A stretch of DNA of 64,000 nt. It comes from UBA1672 sp963977495 (GTDB lineage Bacteria; Pseudomonadota; Alphaproteobacteria; Micavibrionales; Micavibrionaceae). The position numbers were made by a program, and so were the translations under genes. This document shows positions 62,165-64,000 of the stretch, piece after piece; position 1 is the first letter of the stretch; each line of letters begins with the position of its first letter. The notes under the pieces are model-generated. The model saw nothing but the letters and a program-made list of their open reading frames with translations. It was not told where the DNA came from and ran no database searches. The DNA lies in contig CAXBOT010000001.1 in NCBI GenBank assembly GCA_963977495.1, positions 744,001-808,000 on the forward strand. Direction: 5' to 3'.

Positions 62165-62958
62165 GCCTAAAACTCACAATACTTGGTTGCGGTAATTCTT
62201 CGGGCGTTCCGTCCGTTGGAAATTATTGGGGAAATTGTGATCCGAAGGAGCCGAAAAACAGGCGCTTCAAATGCTCCCTCGCGGTACAATCAGAGGACAC
62301 AACCATCGTCATTGATACAGGCGCGGATTTCCGAAGCCAAATCAATATGTTTAATATCCCCCAGCTTGACGGCGTATTTTACACGCACGAACATAGCGAC
62401 CACTGCCACGGTATCGATGATTTAAGACCATTTTTCTTCAGAAACGGGCGCAATCCCATTCCTTGTTACGGGCGTGATAACACCCTTACCGATCTGGAAA
62501 AGCGTTTTACTTACTTGTTCGAAGGCGGCAATCACGATTATTTCTACCCCGTCATCCTGCAGGCAAACAAATTCACCCCCGATCAATACACCAAGCCGCA
62601 ACAATATCGCGATATCGAATATATCCCCTTTGAAATGGATCACGGCACATGCACATCTGTGGGCTATCGCTTTGGCGATATTTCCTATTGTGTGGATATG
62701 AAACGCCTTGATCAAACGGCGCTGGACGTCATAAAGGGCTCTAAAATATGGATCGTTGACGGCGCGGCATATGACAATCCCAATAATGATGTTCACGCGA
62801 ATTTAGAGTCTTTATACGCCTATAACGAATATATTCAGGCCGAGCAGGTCTATGTGTCGTGTTTGTCATCAATGATGGACTACCAAACGCTTTTAAATGA
62901 TTTGCCAAAGGGCTTCCTGCCTGCTTATGATGGTCTGGTTCTTAAAAGCACAGGATAA
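62161..62958 (+). CDS. MBL-fold metallohydrolase (PhnP-like)
   Basis: The 265-residue protein has LTILGCGNSSGVPSVGNYWG at the N-terminus, the metal motif YTHEHSDHCHGIDDLRPF (HxHxDH), EYIPFEMDHGTCTSVGYRFG with the third histidine and SYCVDMKRLD with the bridging aspartate. It belongs to the PhnP/RNase Z-like group, phosphodiesterases acting on cyclic ribosyl phosphates or nucleotides. In alphaproteobacteria it commonly follows tatD; its substrate there is undefined. The four-base overlap with tatD indicates coupling. Confidence 0.9.
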   Translation: MSLKLTILGCGNSSGVPSVGNYWGNCDPKEPKNRRFKCSLAVQSEDTTIVIDTGADFRSQINMFNIPQLDGVFYTHEHSDHCHGIDDLRPFFFRNGRNPIPCYGRDNTLTDLEKRFTYLFEGGNHDYFYPVILQANKFTPDQYTKPQQYRDIEYIPFEMDHGTCTSVGYRFGDISYCVDMKRLDQTALDVIKGSKIWIVDGAAYDNPNNDVHANLESLYAYNEYIQAEQVYVSCLSSMMDYQTLLNDLPKGFLPAYDGLVLKSTG

Positions 62959-62973
62959 GCCAAAAGTTAAAGT

Positions 62974-64000
62974 ATGCTTGTAAAAAACGCCATCAAGCCA
63001 TTGATTTTAACAGCAATATTCACATCAATATTATGTGCGTATTTCTGGACAACCTCACGATATCCCGAATTATCTGCAAAAGCCGTCATTGGGAATAACT
63101 CACCTTTGGCGAATTTAGGGTTCGCCCCCATCATTAATGTGGATGAAAGCTTCACTTTTTGGCAAAAAGTTATGGCTGAAACACTCAATTGGATTGATAC
63201 CAATAAAAAGGGGATGAGCTTTGCCTTTTTCATGGGCGCTTGTTTCCTGACGTTTTTACCGCTTATTAGGCGCAAAACCTTTAAACGCGGCTTCAGCAAC
63301 AGCTTGTTCGGCATGGCCTTGGGCGCGCCTTTGGGTGTTTGCGTGAATTGCGCCGCCCCCATTGCGCGTGCGCTCCACGCGGCAGGCAGCAGCCTCCAAA
63401 CTTCCTTATCCGCTTTAATCGCCTCACCGACGCTTAATGTCGTGGTTCTGGTGATGGCATTTTCAATGTTTCCGCTCTATCTGGTGGCTATAAAACTCAT
63501 ACTCACATTATGTTTTATTCTCATTATCATTCCGCTGGCGTGCCATTTCCTGTTTAAGGAGGAGGGCGCGCGGCAAAACCAAAGCGACTATTGTGAAATT
63601 GAAACCGTTATCAATCAACGCTTAAACGACACACAAAACACATGGATAGGGGCGGCGTCATGGTTTGTGCGTACCTATATCAAGAATTTCTTCTATCTTT
63701 TGAAAATCGCCTTACCCTTTATGTTTTTGGCAGGTTTTCTGGGGGCATTATTCACGACGATTATGCCGTGGGAGGCCATCCAATCCCTTGATGACACAGA
63801 TTTATCCCCCCTGACCATCTTTGGCATAATGGCCGGATTATCGTTTTTCGGCGCGCTTCTACCTTCACCGATGGCCTTTGATATCATCTTATCTTCTGCC
63901 TTATTACAAGCCGGTGTACCCATACAATATGTCGCTGTCTTTTTGTTTACCCTCGGATCGTTCAGCATTTATGCCTTTTTTATCATCTGGCGTTCAGTTT
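62974..64000 (+). CDS. Permease, ArsP/DUF318-like (3' end outside window)
   Basis: An ATG at 62974 opens a frame with no stop to the window end, giving 342 residues of a polytopic membrane protein. It has a first helix (about 7-22), a periplasmic loop, about seven further hydrophobic segments and a cytosolic loop near 195-225. The motif GVCVNCAAPIARALHAAGSS, with two cysteines spaced CxxC, and the repeated-half ALLPSPMAFDIILSSALL suit the two-repeat permease family that includes ArsP (DUF318/PF03773-like). Cargo is unknown. It lies 15 bases after the MBL gene. Confidence 0.7.
   Translation, partial: MLVKNAIKPLILTAIFTSILCAYFWTTSRYPELSAKAVIGNNSPLANLGFAPIINVDESFTFWQKVMAETLNWIDTNKKGMSFAFFMGACFLTFLPLIRRKTFKRGFSNSLFGMALGAPLGVCVNCAAPIARALHAAGSSLQTSLSALIASPTLNVVVLVMAFSMFPLYLVAIKLILTLCFILIIIPLACHFLFKEEGARQNQSDYCEIETVINQRLNDTQNTWIGAASWFVRTYIKNFFYLLKIALPFMFLAGFLGALFTTIMPWEAIQSLDDTDLSPLTIFGIMAGLSFFGALLPSPMAFDIILSSALLQAGVPIQYVAVFLFTLGSFSIYAFFIIWRSV

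Noticed and set aside
1..64000. CRISPR arrays, insertion sequences, prophage genes, rRNA genes
   Set aside because: No regularly spaced direct repeats, transposase motifs, phage structural genes or rRNA sequences were recognised anywhere in the window.

Overview
The window reads as one continuous chromosomal segment of an alphaproteobacterium of moderate GC (mid-40s percent by eye). Several gene orders are characteristic of that class: tpiA-secG-pyrG-kdsA-eno-ftsB-pdhA-pdhB-pdhC-lpd, ntrY-ntrX-trkA...hfq-hflX-mazG, and rlpA-dacC-tmk-holB-metG-tatD-MBL. The bifunctional ispDF gene and the lipoyl domain on PDH E1-beta are also typical. A deep-branching, low-GC lineage (for example Micavibrio-like) would fit, but a family cannot be fixed from sequence alone. 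No insertion sequences, prophage genes, CRISPR arrays or rRNA genes were seen.

Region 1 (1-5.5 kb): trpD (start only), trpG and trpE lie on the minus strand. A secreted or anchored polysaccharide-deacetylase-like gene on the plus strand splits trpE from trpG. ppiD follows upstream of trpE. Region 2 (5.6-21.6 kb): a long plus-strand run covers glycolysis (tpiA, eno), protein export (secG), CTP and Kdo synthesis (pyrG, kdsA), an ftsB-like division gene and the pyruvate dehydrogenase operon (pdhA, pdhB, pdhC, lpd). Lipoyl synthase lipA and ratA close the run. Small secreted or unrecognised genes sit between the PDH genes. Region 3 (21.5-33 kb): cinA, pgpA and ispDF are on the minus strand. On the plus strand follow ntrYX, trkA, murI, a HAD phosphatase, hfq and hflX, with mazG convergent. 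NtrX lacks the GAFTGA loop that contacts sigma-54, and ntrBC are not next to ntrYX.

Region 4 (33-51 kb): a signalling protein (PAS, degenerate GGDEF, EAL) leads into a surface-polysaccharide locus. This holds ManC, two GT4 and two GT2 glycosyltransferases, a GT47-like protein, a Wza-type exporter, a Wzz/Wzc-type protein whose kinase domain has lost its nucleotide-binding motifs, a Wzx flippase, a Wzy-like polymerase and a hexapeptide transferase. Inside it is a compact minus-strand operon of a divergent MurB, the flippase and a divergent MurA. It suggests that a muramic-acid-type (lactyl-ether) sugar is made for this polysaccharide, and it is the best candidate for an undescribed system here.

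Region 5 (51-54.4 kb): accessory genes comprise a jelly-roll protein of possible oxygenase type coupled to an exported redoxin, a YceI protein, an AT-rich membrane-protein gene and tRNA-Ser(UGA). Region 6 (54.6-64 kb): cell-wall genes (lytic transglycosylase, RlpA, DacC) are followed by tmk, holB, metG, tatD and an MBL hydrolase. A permease gene runs off the window end.
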